A stretch of DNA of 64,000 nucleotides from assembly GCA_037903475.1 (NCBI GenBank), contig JBAJFG010000483.1, forward strand, positions 62,001 through 126,000, read 5' to 3'. This DNA is from Ancylostoma caninum. Its lineage: Eukaryota; Nematoda; Chromadorea; Rhabditida; Ancylostomatidae. The number at the start of each line of letters is the position of its first letter. The first letter of the stretch is position 1. Both the position numbers and the translations under genes were made by a program. Below the pieces are notes generated by a model. It made no database searches, was not told the DNA's origin, and saw nothing but the letters and a program-made list of their open reading frames with translations. Of the stretch, positions 62,661 through 64,000 are shown piece by piece.

Positions 62661-64000
62661 GAATGTTGATGGGTGTCAGTTGAAGGGTAAGTTACATTAG
62701 GGTAAGTTTGAGTACATTTTTCACCATAAGTAACCTCAGTGATGCATCAGGGCTCTGGGGATATGTGAGCTTGTTCTTACTAAAATTACTAAACTTATCG
62801 GGACTACCTTACTATGAACGTAGACAAAAATAAACAATTAAACAAATGAGTAAATAAATCGGATGGACTAATCAGCAAGCTAACCGGAACAAGCAAGAAT
62901 TCTTAATTCCCTCTCTCTCTTTTCCCACTTCTCCATCCCCTCACTTCCTGTCCTCCGCAGGGCATGTCCTCCATAATTCCATTGGGTTCTCTTTGGCGAA
63001 TTCTGATTTGTTACGCATTATCCGATAAACTTTTTTCCATGTTTAGCCATCCGAAACAAGTTTTCACCCGGTCTCTGATCCGTTGGCAATCCGTTCATGA
63101 TTATTTTACGTTTGCCTACATGAAACTGTCCACACTGCCCATCAATGACAAATGTATAGTCGTTTTTTTATAAAAATTAGTCCGAACCGACTGGTTTTCG
63201 AATTATGCGGTTCTTCGATTTCCGAACTATTCTATTTGCTTTTCATACAAGTGCTGGATTAATGGATACAACAGCAACTGATGTAGGTGAGGGCGTTAGA
63301 TGCATTGCTGGAAAGGTGGGTAATTCCATACCCATGGTAAGAATTCCTCATGAATTTGATTCTACCAGTCATACCCATGAGTAGCAGAGGGATACAGGCA
63401 ACCAGTGCCCTGTGCATGCTTTATATACGTACGTTGAATGCTCTAGGTGATGGGTAGATTTGAGTAAGTTGGCACCGTCACCTAAGGTAATCTTAGCCTA
63501 TGCAACCGACCTTTGACATTTCCGGGGTTTTTAGGGTAACCACACCGAGATTCACATCATCCATGCCATTTTTGGCCACGCCGGGTCAGGTGATTGGGTA
63601 GAGAAGCATTAGTAGCAGACTGAGGTGCGCCGAGCCAGGGGCGGGGGGGGGGGGGTGCGTGGAAAAAAAACAGGGACCTTCGCCACCTTGGAGACTCATA
63701 TGCTAGGAATTCGCAAAATATGTTCGCTTTAGGGACTTATTTCATTACAAAGCTACTGAAAATAAATGTTTAGCAGTATTGGACAAGGATCTTGAAACAG
63801 GCAATGTTTTATTTCTGTAACATTATAGTTTACGTCTTCTAGAAATAAAATATTTATTTTGGGATTAAAAAAATGAAAGTCAAGCGTATCGCCTCTTGGA
63901 AATATTAGAAAAAGTTAGTCTTTCTTATGTGCGACTTTAATTTCGAGGAAAAAAGACGAGATTACCACAATCGGCATCCAAATCTGTCCTAACAAGGATA
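62661..64000. other. Spacer to window end; 13-G tract
   Basis: Poly-G run at 63643-63655. No exon recognised. Confidence 0.4.

Noticed and set aside
62380..63480. CRISPR-like array from repeated GGGTAAT motifs
   Set aside because: Units are degenerate and irregularly spaced in a eukaryotic genome; a decayed tandem duplication fits.

Overview
The window is nuclear DNA from a nematode, most likely a clade V strongylid of the hookworm type. The evidence is short GT-AG introns, U-rich TTTCAG acceptors just 5' of start codons (spliced-leader sites), paralogous pepsin-like aspartic proteases, a patched-related (PTR) protein, nematode-style seven-transmembrane chemoreceptors, and many short inverted-repeat transposons. 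Most genes have many exons, so exon chains below were joined by hand from splice signals, reading phase and comparison between paralogs.

Layout. 0-2.2 kb: the end of an unrecognised minus-strand gene cut by the window edge. 2.4-3.2 kb: a terminal-inverted-repeat (TIR) element. 4.3-5.1 kb: a small secreted Tyr-rich peptide gene with a TATA box (plus). 5.8-12 kb: transposon-rich, including a 2.19-kb near-palindrome, a hAT-type MITE and a long hairpin. 13.3-18.3 kb: two tandem chemoreceptor genes (plus); the first has no recognisable start codon. 18.4-22.6 kb: more TIR elements. 23.0-45.0 kb: a minus-strand tandem array of three pepsin-family genes, a probable relic of a fourth, and a mariner relic. 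47.2-57.0 kb: a complete 23-exon PTR gene (minus), possibly with a further first exon at 60.2 kb. 60.3-64 kb: no gene recognised; one TTAA-flanked element and degenerate repeats.

Main point. The three aspartic protease genes differ in their catalytic centres. The 23-28 kb gene keeps both DTG triads. The 30.5-34.7 kb gene has lost the second catalytic Asp (Asp to Ser). The 40.7-45.0 kb gene has lost it too, and its first triad is DTC. The two altered copies still have complete open reading frames, matching exon phases, secretion signals, an eight-cysteine insertion and a shared GC-AG intron. They look like maintained secreted pseudo-proteases, although recent decay cannot be excluded from sequence alone. 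A second theme is a family of roughly 1-1.2 kb TA-flanked TIR elements that carry two tRNA-like modules; one sits inside a PTR intron.

Limits: no homology search was run, single-genome splice models are inference, and exon-poor stretches may hide genes that were not recognised.
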